From JBEKHT01 sp050012135 (GTDB taxonomy: Bacteria; Chloroflexota; Anaerolineae; Anaerolineales; RBG-16-64-43), in the NCBI GenBank assembly GCA_050012135.1, contig JBEKHT010000002.1, positions 75,841 to 139,840 of the forward strand: a stretch of 64,000 nt of DNA. The letters run 5' to 3'. The notes beneath the pieces are model-generated. The model saw only the letters and a list, made by a program, of their open reading frames with translations, was not told the DNA's origin and searched no databases. The stretch's first letter is position 1, and the number at the start of each line of letters is the position of its first letter. Of this stretch, positions 1 through 9,650 are shown in pieces. Position numbers and translations under genes: made by a program.

Positions 1-196
1 AAGTGATTGGGCAGGACCGGAAACATCCGCCGACTCGAAGGGAGCGTCTTCACGAATTTCGAGGCGGACGAAAGGACCGCTGGAGCCCGAGAGTGGCCTC
101 CAAGCCAGGGAGCGCCCGCCGTCCACAGGAAGGCCGAATTCATGGCGAGCGATATCCTCTTCCGAGGCAAGGAATTCGAAGGCATGTGCCCTGAGA

Positions 197-451
197 TTAT
201 CTTGTCTTGGTGTCTTTCGCAGACTGAGAGCGCAACAATCGGTAGCGCACGATCCCAACATACACCCGGTAGGTTCCAAATGCAACGAGGAGCAAGGACA
301 AAAGGAACGCGGCAGGTGTGTAGATTCCAGCGGAAACGCAGCGAACCAGGATGGCGATCCCCAATGGAATCATGAGCGCGCCAAGCAGAAACCGATAGCC
401 GTCCGACCAAGTGGCGCGTTCGGGCGGTGGAACGAGGCGCCTCGGCCGCAT
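197..451 (-). CDS. small membrane protein downstream of APC permease
   Basis: An 84-residue protein of unknown function. It has two hydrophobic segments (about residues 19-41 and 45-65), a basic proline-rich N-terminus and a charged tail, so it is predicted to be a two-pass membrane protein. Its ATG follows the TAG stop of the permease gene with no base between them, which points to translational coupling and a role tied to that transporter. No family is recognised. The 196 bases beyond its stop hold no gene I can support. Confidence 0.6.
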   Translation of the reverse strand: MRPRRLVPPPERATWSDGYRFLLGALMIPLGIAILVRCVSAGIYTPAAFLLSLLLVAFGTYRVYVGIVRYRLLRSQSAKDTKTR

Positions 452-2035
452 CTACGATTCCTCCTCCCAGCGCGAGCGAATACCCTGCTTGTGATCGCGC
501 TGAATCAAGGCCTCCTTGTACTGCTCCACCATTTCAAATTCCTCCGCGCTCGTCAAGACCTCGATTTGTTCCTTTTCCCAATCGTGCTTTACGCTGCCGA
601 AGACGGGCAGTCCACTTCGCCGGCGGTAAAAAATGTAGTACGTCACGCAGACGATGACCCACAGAGGCCCTAGAATGCGGCCGATGGTGTGGGTGATCAT
701 AACGGTCACCCAGATGGAGAAGACTCCCAGCAGGCCGAGGAACCCCAGCAGGGGCACTTCCACAACCGTACCGTCCTTGCGTTTCCAGTGGACATTGCCC
801 GGCACCTTGTAGGGGCGAGGGCTATACGGATCGAGAAAGCGCAGGCGGATGAGAGAAGCGAACACCAGCGTGTAACCCATCGTTGCGCCGAAGGCATAAA
901 GGTTGCCCAGCGTGTCCAGGGCTCGCGGCGTGAGAAAGGACAAGATGGTCAATACTATGCCTACCCATCCAAAGCCCACAATGGCATTGACCGGAGTCCG
1001 GTACTTGGGATGCACTTTGTTAAACCACTTGCTGACCAGCCGAAAATGGCTCATCGAGAAAATGAGCCGAGAATCTCCCATGACGCCGGAATTCGAAGAG
1101 GTGAGAAGGATGGTAGCACCCAGGATGGCCGTCAGGGGACCCGCGATCATGCCAATGTAGGGGATGCTGCTTGCCAGGGTGGCGATGGGGTCGCCTTCTC
1201 GTTGGGCGATCGTCTGCCATGGGAGCACGCCCAGGCTGAGAGTGGAGAAGCACATGGCATAGATCAAAACCGTGAGAATCAAGGTCAAGGAGGTGCGTGG
1301 GATGATGGTGGCCGGGCGGCGCGTCTCCTGAGCGGCTTGGCTGATCGATTCCAACCCAACGAACGAGATGATAGCGAGCGAGGCGCCATACAGGAATTGC
1401 TCGAGGGAAGGGGCCTGGAATCTCCATTGGTAGGCGAGAAACTCTGGCTTCCATGCGAAGAGGAACCCTGTCATGACGATTGTGGATTCCGTGATCAGGT
1501 CAAAGGCGCCCAAGACCTCATTAAAGCGAGACGACTCCCGAATCCCGCGGACATTGAGCAGGCGTAGGGCGGTGATCACGATCACGGCCTCAAGGGCCCA
1601 CAGCGGATTGATGTTGACAAAGGGGCCCCAGCTCACGGTGAAGTTACGGATGAAGGGCAGGAAGAAATTGATGTAGCCTGTGGAGGCAACCGCAAACAGG
1701 GCGATGTCAATTGTGTAGTCCAGCAGCAATCCGACTCCCGCCAGGAATCCCCAGAAGTCGCCCAGCCCCCGCAGGGAGTAGTAGTGACCCCCACCCGCGA
1801 CCGGATAAGAGGAGGCGAGTTCGGTGAAGGCCAAGCCAATCATTACGTAGATCACGCCGGAAACCGCAAAGGCCAGCGGGGCCATCCCCTGGGCCGCCGC
1901 AATGACAATGCCGAGCGCGGCATAAATGTCCGCGCCGACATCGGCGTAGCCCCACATGTACGACCCCCATACGGTCACCTCCCGGCGGAGTTCGAGGCGG
2001 GGGGCCTCGGGGGCCCCTGTAGCATTCGTTTCCAT
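452..2035 (-). CDS. APC-superfamily amino acid permease
   Basis: A 527-residue integral membrane protein with about 12 predicted hydrophobic segments and a hydrophilic C-terminal tail of about 55 residues. The N-terminal pattern (charged leader, then a glycine-rich first helix followed by YPVAGGGHYYSL) is typical of APC amino acid/polyamine permeases of the GabP/YjeH-like groups, which import amino acids by proton or sodium symport. Length fits the family. The start is preceded by GGGGA about 4 nt upstream. The small membrane protein gene follows immediately. Substrate cannot be read from the sequence. Confidence 0.88.
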   Translation of the reverse strand: METNATGAPEAPRLELRREVTVWGSYMWGYADVGADIYAALGIVIAAAQGMAPLAFAVSGVIYVMIGLAFTELASSYPVAGGGHYYSLRGLGDFWGFLAGVGLLLDYTIDIALFAVASTGYINFFLPFIRNFTVSWGPFVNINPLWALEAVIVITALRLLNVRGIRESSRFNEVLGAFDLITESTIVMTGFLFAWKPEFLAYQWRFQAPSLEQFLYGASLAIISFVGLESISQAAQETRRPATIIPRTSLTLILTVLIYAMCFSTLSLGVLPWQTIAQREGDPIATLASSIPYIGMIAGPLTAILGATILLTSSNSGVMGDSRLIFSMSHFRLVSKWFNKVHPKYRTPVNAIVGFGWVGIVLTILSFLTPRALDTLGNLYAFGATMGYTLVFASLIRLRFLDPYSPRPYKVPGNVHWKRKDGTVVEVPLLGFLGLLGVFSIWVTVMITHTIGRILGPLWVIVCVTYYIFYRRRSGLPVFGSVKHDWEKEQIEVLTSAEEFEMVEQYKEALIQRDHKQGIRSRWEEES

Positions 2036-2253
2036 CGATTCCCCAATTCGAAAAGGATCAGGCTCGGGTTGCCACGATCAGGGTTCCGTCGCGGCGATGG
2101 AGGCCCTCGGCCGTCTCCCCGAGACAGCCGTCGTTCACTTCCCTACCGCGCTGCATCCTTCTGATCAGGTGCATCCTCCTCCCGGCAAATTCCTTGCTCG
2201 GGTCCCCCTGGTACCAGTACCCAATTCTACGCCAGACGCGACGAGACCGGAAG

Positions 2254-3252
2254 TTAACTCGAGCCCGCGTTCAATGCCCTCAGAGAAATCCCTCCGACCC
2301 CGAGGGGGACCCAGAAAGTAATCGCCCGATAGGCGAGAACCATGATGGCCGCGCTCTCGAGAGAGAATCCGAAGGACTTGAGAAGAAGTGTCGCAATGCC
2401 CTCCACGAAGCCGAGTCCCGCCGGGGTGGGCGCAACAATAAGGAACAGGTAAGCAATGCTGAATACGGCAATCAGGGTTCCAAATGACACGGCTTGGCCG
2501 AACGCGAGAAATACGAACAGGAAGACTCCCACCAAGAACGTCATCGCCAGAAACGAGAAGAACGCGGGCACAGCAAGCTTGCGCGGAGATTCCCGAATGG
2601 CCCGGCCTCCTTCCTCGATTTCCGCGGCAAACCTGTGAGCCCTTTCTTCTAACAGGACAGGCCGGTGCAGGAGTGGAAACAGCAGGCGATTCAGCCGTTG
2701 CGTCATCCACACGAGGAATCTCTCGAGCCTTCTGGTCGCGTTCAATCCGAGCCAGACCAGTGTTCCGAGAACGATCGCCATGGCCAGGAGGAGAAACCCG
2801 GCCGAGATGTCCGCGCCGTTCAGCCGTGAGCGCCGCAGGAGAACCACGACACCCGCTAGCACGTAGGTCAGAATCGCGAGATAGTCGAAGAGCAGGAACA
2901 ACATGCCGGCCACGATGACCTTGGCCCCAGAGTGACCACGCCGTTTGGCATCCGCGAGGAACACGGCCATGCCCCCGACGCCTGCGGATGGGGCGACCAC
3001 ATTGACAAAAACAGAGGCGGTGGCCAAGAGCCAGAGCCTGCCCACATTCTCTTCCAGCCCGAGCGCTTGATAGATCGAACGAAAGTTGAGGGCGATGGCC
3101 ACAAAATTGCAGAACTCCAGGCAGAGGGCAACCAGGAGCAACCTTAAATCGGCGCGCTGGAAGACCTGTTGGATTGCAGCTAGTTGAGAGAAGTGGGAGA
3201 TAACAAAGTAGACGCCGAGGAAGAGGACCAGGGCGAGCACCAATCTGCGCAT
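2254..3252 (-). CDS. UPF0104 / lysylphosphatidylglycerol-synthase-TM family membrane protein
   Basis: A 332-residue polytopic protein with about eight hydrophobic helices. It matches the flippase-like UPF0104 (AglD/MprF transmembrane) family by its overall pattern: the NFRSIYQALG segment, the VVAPSAGVGG motif near residue 87, and the PTPAGLGFVEG motif near residue 277. Members lack the MprF synthase domain and are thought to move lipid-linked substrates across membranes, though function is unproven for most. TATAAT lies 8 nt before the ATG with no ribosome-binding site between, so the mRNA is probably leaderless. Substrate unknown. Confidence 0.8.
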   Translation of the reverse strand: MRRLVLALVLFLGVYFVISHFSQLAAIQQVFQRADLRLLLVALCLEFCNFVAIALNFRSIYQALGLEENVGRLWLLATASVFVNVVAPSAGVGGMAVFLADAKRRGHSGAKVIVAGMLFLLFDYLAILTYVLAGVVVLLRRSRLNGADISAGFLLLAMAIVLGTLVWLGLNATRRLERFLVWMTQRLNRLLFPLLHRPVLLEERAHRFAAEIEEGGRAIRESPRKLAVPAFFSFLAMTFLVGVFLFVFLAFGQAVSFGTLIAVFSIAYLFLIVAPTPAGLGFVEGIATLLLKSFGFSLESAAIMVLAYRAITFWVPLGVGGISLRALNAGSS

Positions 3253-3260
3253 AGGTCGAG

Positions 3261-3266
3261 ATTATA
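3261..3266 (-). promoter_or_regulatory. -10 box of a leaderless promoter for the UPF0104 gene
   Basis: TATAAT on the minus strand ends 8 nt before the ATG at 3252. No Shine-Dalgarno fits between, so transcription would start at or next to the start codon. No clear -35 hexamer is seen at the usual distance. Confidence 0.5.
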
Positions 3267-3364
3267 CCCGGGGATCCTGGCAACGCCGTTTCACCGTCAT
3301 GCATACATCGGTTTGACCAAATAGAGCTTCGCTAGGTGTGCGATACAAGACGAGGGCGGGAGGA

Positions 3365-4218
3365 TCATTCATCCGCCCTCGCGCATTCGTTCTTGAGCGC
3401 CTGCAGTGCCTCAGGGTCCGACGCTTTGGTCCTGTCGAATCCGGCTCCACCTCGCCCAGGCTGCTGCTGCGTTTCGCAACCACTGCCTCTCATACTCTGC
3501 CACCCGCCGGTGGTCCATAAGCGTCATGAGCTCATCCACCAGGAAGGGTTCCGGGACTGCGCATTCAATAATAGGCGACCTCATTGCTCACGGTGCCCGG
3601 AACCCCATACCCGTCGTGCTTCTTGCCCAGATGTGGAAGGTTCGTGACCTCAAACAGGTCCGTGCGAATATTCCTGTTGGCTATCGCGAGCTTGCGGGCG
3701 AGCATAACGACTCGCGGGCCGTGAGATCAGGTGGGAGCGGCGAATGCATGGTTGGAACAGCCCTGACCAGCTTCCCAATGTGCTCGCGGACTTGCGGAAC
3801 CGGCCCATGCACTCTGCGGCTCACCAGGAGGATGCCTCAGATGAGGAAACCCAAGTCGCACCCGTCGGCGACGCCGAAGGAAGAATCCCGTGGTCCAGAG
3901 AGGGATCTCCATCGGCTAGGTGAGCCATCACCGGCGTTTTCTCGATCTGGCACCGCTCGGCCCTCCCGCGAGCGAGAACGAGATCAAGGATCTCGGGGCG
4001 AATCTCGCCACAGGCCTCAGCCGGCCTTTCTCCAATCCGCGCGTTTTTGCGAACATGTCGCATGCAAGGACTTGATTGTTCCCTTGAGTGAATAGCATCA
4101 GCCGTACCGCTTCTTGGATCTAGGCGAAGGGCCGTCCAAATTGCTTGCAAACGTTCTCGGTCAGTAGGGAAATCTCCAAGGCTTTGTCCATGTTAATGGC
4201 CGCTGAGGAAATGATGTT
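3365..4218 (-). pseudogene. decayed unidentified protein gene
   Basis: No long intact frame runs here, but protein-like segments follow one another on the minus strand in changing frames. Reading downward: INMDKALEISLLTENVCKQF near 4190-4142, then a stop; IGERPAEACGEIRPEILDLV near 4040; VHGPVPQVREHIGKLVRAVP near 3800; KLAIANRNIRTDLFEVTNLP near 3680; then VDELMTLMDHRRVAEYERQW near 3530, ending in a TGA at 3365. At least three frameshifts and two stops separate them. I do not recognise the ancestral family; the C-terminal segment is vaguely like class II aldolase ends, which is weak. The gene is inferred to be dead. Confidence 0.45.
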
Positions 4219-4219
4219 G

Positions 4220-5302
4220 CTAAAGAGGAGGCGAGGGCGGACCCTTCATGGGCCCAACAGGGACAACCCGGTCCGCCGCACGACTCAGGCGGTCGTTGAT
4301 CGCAAGCCCGAGCCCTTCAGGAGGAAGGGTATGGGCCAGGATAAGATCGACATGCGCGCTTTCCAGGGTTCGAAGTCCAGCAAAAAGACGCCGCGCGACC
4401 TGGGGCAGGTCGGAAATTGGCCCAAGGTCACACGTTTCTGCGGTGGTCGGCCTCATCAGCCTCAAACCTTCAGAAACGGCGATGACACCCACCCTGCGTC
4501 CCGCGCGCATCGCCTCATCCGCGATTTCCGCGAGTTCCTGCATTTGTTCTTGCAGCTCGAACCCTGAGCAGAGAACAGTTTGTGCTCTTGGGGCATAATG
4601 CCGCGCTTGTCTCCCGGGAGAAGAGCTGAGGCGCTCGTCTGGTTGCGCAATACGCACCGGCCCGATGACGGCCTCGATCTCTTCACGGGGAAGCCCGCCA
4701 GGGCGGAGGATCACCGGCGGCTGAGAGAGCAGGTCCAGCACGGTGGACTCAATCCCAAGAGGTGTTGGACCTCCATCAAGAATTAGTTCGATGCGACCTG
4801 ATAGGTCGTCAAGCACATGCTGAGCATTGGTGGGGCTGGCGTGGGCGAACCGATTGGCGGAGGGAGCGGCGATCGGCACGCCGCATGCCCGCAGAAGTCC
4901 GAGGGCCACAGGGTGTGCTGGCACACGCACCGCGACCGTCTGGAGTCTGGCGGTTACCTCGGGAGGAATCTTGTCGCTCTTGGGTAGGAGAAGGGTGAGG
5001 GGGCCTGGCCAGAACCTCTCGGCGAGCTTGAGTGCGGTCCTCGGCTGCGCAGAACTTACAAGCCAAAGGTCGTCACGGTTTGCCAAATGGACGATCAAGG
5101 GGTCGCTGGACGGCCTCCCCTTGGCCTCGAAGATCCTGAGCACCGCCTCGGGATCCAGCGCGTTGGCCCCCAGGCCATAGACAGTCTCGGTCGGGAACGC
5201 GACCAGATCCCCGCGAACAATGCTCTCCGCCGCCCGGGCGAGGATTAGCTCCTCCGGGTGCATTGGATCAACCTTGCAGACGATCGTCGAGTGATTTGAC
5301 AT
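4220..5302 (-). CDS. tsaC: L-threonylcarbamoyladenylate synthase (Sua5/TsaC family)
   Basis: A 360-residue enzyme that makes threonylcarbamoyl-AMP from threonine, bicarbonate and ATP, for the t6A37 modification of ANN-decoding tRNAs. The YrdC domain covers about residues 18-205, with PTETVYGLGANA and KGRPSSDPLIVHL as landmarks and SANRFAHASPT later. A linker and a C-terminal Sua5 domain follow, so this is the long Sua5 form rather than the short TsaC. The ATG at 5302 is chosen because AGGGA precedes it and a TATAAT lies 16 nt upstream; an upstream in-frame ATG at 5485 would add 61 residues that do not look like the family. Confidence 0.9.
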   Translation of the reverse strand: MSNHSTIVCKVDPMHPEELILARAAESIVRGDLVAFPTETVYGLGANALDPEAVLRIFEAKGRPSSDPLIVHLANRDDLWLVSSAQPRTALKLAERFWPGPLTLLLPKSDKIPPEVTARLQTVAVRVPAHPVALGLLRACGVPIAAPSANRFAHASPTNAQHVLDDLSGRIELILDGGPTPLGIESTVLDLLSQPPVILRPGGLPREEIEAVIGPVRIAQPDERLSSSPGRQARHYAPRAQTVLCSGFELQEQMQELAEIADEAMRAGRRVGVIAVSEGLRLMRPTTAETCDLGPISDLPQVARRLFAGLRTLESAHVDLILAHTLPPEGLGLAINDRLSRAADRVVPVGPMKGPPSPPL

Positions 5303-5318
5303 GATCCCTGACCGCACG

Positions 5319-5324
5319 ATTATA
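5319..5324 (-). promoter_or_regulatory. -10 box upstream of tsaC
   Basis: TATAAT on the minus strand, 16 nt before the ATG at 5302, would give a leader of about 9 nt containing AGGGA. No convincing -35 box is seen. Confidence 0.4.
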
Positions 5325-6051
5325 TTCTCCGACGGAGTGGGCAGGCGCCGGATAGTGAGGCTTTGGCGACCCTCTCGAAAAGAGAGTTGCTTCGGCTCGG
5401 GAACCGAAGGTCCCTGGAGGTTACCTCGGATCAGATAGGCCCACTTGACGAATGGGATCGCACGACCTGCTGGAGAACAACGCATTCAGAGCAGGGATTC
5501 GAGGGCCAGGATCTTAGCCAGTCCCGCGTCTGGGTCAGATTCCCCAGAGAGAAGGATGACCGGGCAGGGGGAAGACGGGTCCCCGGTTTTTGGAGAAAAG
5601 AAGACCGAACGAGGACGCCAAGCGTAGGAATCCCACCCTGGTCAGGGTCTCACGCAGGGCAATGGACAGGATGAGGAGAACGATCGCGAGGGGAGTGAAC
5701 CGAGCGTGGAACGCAGCTGGAAGGGGCTCGGGGCACGCCACAGGTCGACTCCGCAACGTGCTCGATTAGATCGGTTGCGGGACCCGTGCGAGCAGGAATG
5801 GCGTCGAGGCAACAGCCTGTGACCTGAGCGGCGGAGAACTGGTTGCCGGTGTCGCGTACCCTTTGTGCGATGAAGGCGAAGAGGGAAAGGGGGGCCGCGG
5901 TTCCCCTCCGCCAGGATGATTCTGATTGTCGACTTCCGTTGCAACATCATGCCACGCCACAACCCCATTTGGGGGGTATATCCATATGTGGATGCGAATT
6001 GTCAAGTACCGAATATGGTGTGGCCTGCGCGCCTCGCCCTAGATACGCCGG
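5325..6051. other. intergenic, no supported gene
   Basis: About 700 nt between the tsaC promoter and the promoter of the first BTAD regulator. Short open frames exist on both strands but none has a start signal, family resemblance or plausible composition. One minus-strand frame near 5690-5600 has a single hydrophobic stretch and could be a remnant, which I cannot support further. Confidence 0.4.
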
Positions 6052-6079
6052 TTGCGGAAAGCGACAAGATGGGTAGAAT
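6052..6079 (+). promoter_or_regulatory. leaderless promoter of the first BTAD regulator
   Basis: TTGCGG at 6052-6057 and TAGAAT at 6074-6079 are separated by 16 nt. The GTG start follows the -10 box after six bases, so the transcript would begin at the start codon. No ribosome-binding site is present. Inferred from spacing and hexamer similarity only. Confidence 0.5.
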
Positions 6080-6085
6080 CATTTT

Positions 6086-9000
6086 GTGGCCATTTTCCCG
6101 CTTCCTGTAGGACCGGGGTACCGCGCCGCACGTCCTGCCAGGTTCACCGTCCCGCGCACACCGTCGGACCTTCTTGAGCGTCCGCGCCTTACCGAATTCA
6201 TCCAAAGACACCTCAATCGAAAACTGATCCTGATCTCGGCTGCGCCTGGGTACGGCAAGACCTCCTTGGCTGTAACCTTTGCCCATCAAGCCGATTTCCC
6301 TTTGGCCTGGCTGTCCCTCGACGAAACTGACCGAGACATCGTCACCATGGTGAACGACCTCTTCCAGTCGCTCCACCGAGCATTGCTTGACTGGTTGCCG
6401 CCGCCTCCTGAGTCGCTGGGGCTTCCTTCGGCGGCGAGTCAGCCGGTAAGCCTTGGGCTTGCGCTCACACAGGCTCTGGACCAAGCCGCGACGGATTTCA
6501 CCGCACTGGTCATCGACGATTTCCACTTGGTCGATGATTCGCCTGCGATCATCGAGTTCTTCGATTCCTTCTTTGAGACGCTTCCCCCGCAACTGCACGT
6601 GATCCTGCTCAGCCGGCAAATCCCTCCCCTTCGCATTGCGTCGCTCGCCGCAAGACAGGAGATAGCCGGCCTGAGTGAAGAGCACCTGCGATTCACCCCC
6701 TCTGAAGTTCAAGCGCTGCTGGAGAAGCGCAACAACCTTACCTTGCCGACCTCAGACGCAGAAGCGCTGGTCTCGCACACCGAGGGTTGGATCACCGGGA
6801 TTCTGCTCAGCAGCCAGCTAATCTGGCGAGGCTTGCTCAGCAACGTCGGCCTGCGGCGTGAGCAGGAGAGCATGCTCTACGATTACCTGGCCGAGGAGGT
6901 CTTAGAGCAGCAGCCTCAAGACCTTCGCACGTTCCTGTTGGAAGCATCCGTTCTTCCCGAGATGGATGGGGCGGCCTGCGACGTGGTCCTTGGCCGTCCC
7001 GGAGACAGCGCTCGGATGCTTGAGCAGCTTGAAGCAAAGCGGCTCTTCATCAGCGCCGTGGGGGATCCGCAGCCCACATACCGCTTCCACCATCTTTTCC
7101 GCGAGTTCCTGCTGGCCAGGCTTAGGCAGAAGAATCCCCTGCGCCTTCAGCAACTCCAGCGCCGGGCTGCCGAACAATACGAACTAAGTGGGATGCCGGA
7201 GGCTGCTTTCAACCTGTATGTCGCCTGCGGAGATCTTGCTCGCGCGGGGTCTATGGCTGAGGCCAACGCACAGAGCCTGTTCGAATCCGGAAGGCGAGAA
7301 ATCCTGCTTCAGTGGGGGAAGCAACTCGAACAGATTTCACTGGAGGTCCCAAGATTGCAGTTCTGGGTGAGCAGAACGCTGTGCGATCGCGGGGAGATCG
7401 AGGTTGCTCAGGAGGCTGCTGATCTTGCCCAATCGGGATTCGAGAGGCGTTCCGACAAGAATGGTCTGACGAACGTTGAACTGATAAACGCCTGGTTGAA
7501 CTTCCTGAAAAGTGACTACCGTTCGGGGCTCGCTCGAGCGCTTGCAGTACTAAGTCGTGCGGAAGGGGAGGAGTTGCCTCTGGAGACGAGGGCAATTGCT
7601 GAGCGGTATGCAGGCAGGTGCGAGCTTGAGCTTGGAAGAGCTCAATCGGCGCTTGACCACCTCAAGAGGGCTGCCACCTGGTTCGCGCAAGTCGGAAACG
7701 AGTATAGCCACGCGGTGACATTGACGGACTTAGCTCTGGTGCTAAGGGTCTTGGGCAAGACTGCAGAGGTTTCGCAAACCCAGCAGCAGGTTCTCGCCGT
7801 CTGGAGGAAACTTGGCGTCCCGGGACATCTGGCCATTGTGCTGAACAACGTCGGTTATGACATGCATATGCTCGGGCAGTACCAATCGGCGCGAGCCGTA
7901 TATGAAGAGGCTTTGGAGTGGGCCAGGAAGTCAGGCGAAAGGCATGCGCAGGCTGTCGTGCTGATCAGCCAGGCTGACCTGCTCCGAGATCTGGGTGACA
8001 GCCAGCTTGCAGCCGATCTCTATAGCGTGGCAAACAAGCTGGCGCAGGAGGCGAGTGATAATGTGTTGCTTTCTTACATCTTCTGGGGTATGGCATTCAT
8101 CAATCGCTCCGCCGGCAATTTCCCGGCCTCCCTCGAATGGCTGCGCCGAGCTGACTTAGCCGTAAGTGCTTCTGAAGAAAACTCAGCGCCAACGAACGGG
8201 GCGCTTCGCGGGGCTGTGCTTACAGAAATGGGAGACCGCGAGCAGGGCTTGAAGTGCCTTCGAAAGGCAGCAGAAGACTTGGAGGCGCGCGGAGGAGATT
8301 TTGCCAATCTTTCCTGGGTCTCTCTCCTCCTCGCCCGTTCGCTCTGGATGAATGGATCTGCGGAGGAAGCGACAAGGCGACTCAAGCGCTCATTGGATCT
8401 GGCCAGAATGCTTGGGTACGACCAGATGCTGGTCAGAGAGGCACTTGCGAGCAGGGAATTCCTAAGCACGGTCGCAAACTCTGAGGATCTTGGGGCACAG
8501 GTCAGGTCACTGCTGTTGCGTGCAGAGAATCTGCCGCCACCCGAGCAGGGCGCACGAGAGTTGCACGAGGGAGTCAGTTCGTCTGTCGTTGAGGTCAACG
8601 CATTGGGGCCCGCAAGAGTCGTTGTTGATGGGCGGGAGATACCACGCACAGAGTGGGTGAGCCAGCGCGCCAGGGAAATGTTCTTCTTCTTGGTTGACAA
8701 GACATCAGTTCCCCGAGACGAGCTGCTTGCATTGTTCTGGCCCGAGACTCCTCAAGGAAGGGCGCTGACGAACCTTTATCAGACCTTGTATCGGATGCGC
8801 CGAGCGCTGGGGGGAGAGGCTGTTATCTTGAGGGATCAGGTTTGTCAGCTGGCTGAGAATCTTGATGTTCGATATGACGTGGCGGCGTTTGAGGAGGGCG
8901 CATCCCGGGCGCTCGCTTTGCCGCATCAGGACCTGCGCCGAATAGGCGCCCTGGAGCACGCAGTGGATCTGTATCTTGGGGATTACCTGGCCTACCTTCC

Positions 9001-9307
9001 CGTCGAATGGGCTAGGCAGCGCAGGGAGGAATTGTCGGAGACCTATGTGCACGTGCTTCGTGAATACTCGGACGAATTGGTTGTGCTGACCAGGTATGGC
9101 GATGCGAGAGCTGTCCTCAGCCGAGCTCTCGCGGTGGAGCCACTGCGAGACGACCTGCACCAGCGCATGATGCGAGTCTTGGCGTCGCAGGGACGTATTC
9201 ATGAGGTGGTGGAGCACTATCAACGCTATTGCGAATCGTTGCGGCGCGAGATGGGACTTGATCCACCGCCTGAGACTCGATCCCTTTACGGTAGCCTAAT
9301 CGCCTAA
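6086..9307 (+). CDS. large MalT/AfsR-like ATPase regulator with C-terminal BTAD domain
   Basis: A 1073-residue STAND-type transcriptional regulator. Walker A AAPGYGKTS is at residues 52-60 and Walker B (LVIDDFH) near 141-147. A helical TPR-rich middle spans about 400-820, with repeats such as GQYQSARAVYEEALEWARKS. The C-terminus has an OmpR-like winged helix (about 845-925) and a bacterial transcriptional activator domain (about 930-1073, ending EMGLDPPPETRSLYGSLIA). This order is the reverse of AfsR/SARP proteins, where the DNA-binding and BTAD domains are N-terminal. It starts with GTG on a probably leaderless mRNA. The small repeat-peptide and LigA-like genes follow and are plausible targets. 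A paralogue lies at 17181. Confidence 0.88.
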   Translation: MAIFPLPVGPGYRAARPARFTVPRTPSDLLERPRLTEFIQRHLNRKLILISAAPGYGKTSLAVTFAHQADFPLAWLSLDETDRDIVTMVNDLFQSLHRALLDWLPPPPESLGLPSAASQPVSLGLALTQALDQAATDFTALVIDDFHLVDDSPAIIEFFDSFFETLPPQLHVILLSRQIPPLRIASLAARQEIAGLSEEHLRFTPSEVQALLEKRNNLTLPTSDAEALVSHTEGWITGILLSSQLIWRGLLSNVGLRREQESMLYDYLAEEVLEQQPQDLRTFLLEASVLPEMDGAACDVVLGRPGDSARMLEQLEAKRLFISAVGDPQPTYRFHHLFREFLLARLRQKNPLRLQQLQRRAAEQYELSGMPEAAFNLYVACGDLARAGSMAEANAQSLFESGRREILLQWGKQLEQISLEVPRLQFWVSRTLCDRGEIEVAQEAADLAQSGFERRSDKNGLTNVELINAWLNFLKSDYRSGLARALAVLSRAEGEELPLETRAIAERYAGRCELELGRAQSALDHLKRAATWFAQVGNEYSHAVTLTDLALVLRVLGKTAEVSQTQQQVLAVWRKLGVPGHLAIVLNNVGYDMHMLGQYQSARAVYEEALEWARKSGERHAQAVVLISQADLLRDLGDSQLAADLYSVANKLAQEASDNVLLSYIFWGMAFINRSAGNFPASLEWLRRADLAVSASEENSAPTNGALRGAVLTEMGDREQGLKCLRKAAEDLEARGGDFANLSWVSLLLARSLWMNGSAEEATRRLKRSLDLARMLGYDQMLVREALASREFLSTVANSEDLGAQVRSLLLRAENLPPPEQGARELHEGVSSSVVEVNALGPARVVVDGREIPRTEWVSQRAREMFFFLVDKTSVPRDELLALFWPETPQGRALTNLYQTLYRMRRALGGEAVILRDQVCQLAENLDVRYDVAAFEEGASRALALPHQDLRRIGALEHAVDLYLGDYLAYLPVEWARQRREELSETYVHVLREYSDELVVLTRYGDARAVLSRALAVEPLRDDLHQRMMRVLASQGRIHEVVEHYQRYCESLRREMGLDPPPETRSLYGSLIA

Positions 9308-9635
9308 CCCCCAATCTAGTGTAGGGGAGGACCGCTCCAGGAATAGCCACGCTTCCTCAGTGACTCCTTCACTGGGGCCTTGTGGAGAATACTTTCTTCG
9401 CGAGGCGGCAAGTCACGAGGAACAGCAGAAAGCGTCCAGAAAGCCACACCCCTCGTCGTCGGACAATCAAGGTAAAGCAAGCCGCAACACCGGGAACGGG
9501 ACAATAACCGTACGTTTGGTCCGGATCTGATCAAGGGTGCGGAGTCCAGAACGCCTGTTCGTTGCGTGTTCGTTGCGCCGTCATCTGAGCGTCGAGGCAA
9601 TCTTCATAAAGTATTGGCAACAGTCTTGCACGGCC
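9308..9635. other. intergenic leader of the repeat-peptide gene
   Basis: About 330 nt without a supported gene between the regulator and the small peptide gene. It contains a short direct repeat (GTTCGTTGCG twice, near 9557-9577) and is AT-richer towards its end (TTCATAAAGTATTGG near 9602-9616), where a promoter for the downstream small genes could lie. No consensus promoter is clear. Confidence 0.35.
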
Positions 9636-9650
9636 AAAAGGAGGCCCACA

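Noticed and set aside
689..1567. 292-codon plus-strand open frame
   Set aside because: It lies antisense to the APC permease and has the Arg/Gly/Gln-rich composition of a GC-rich shadow frame; the permease reading is clearly real.
2165..3304. 379-codon minus-strand open frame in another frame of the UPF0104 gene
   Set aside because: The UPF0104 frame has the TM pattern and motifs; the other is Arg/Gly/Ser-rich shadow.
5302..5485. Longer N-terminus for the tsaC product
   Set aside because: The extra 61 residues show no homology; the -10 box and AGGGA favour the ATG at 5302.
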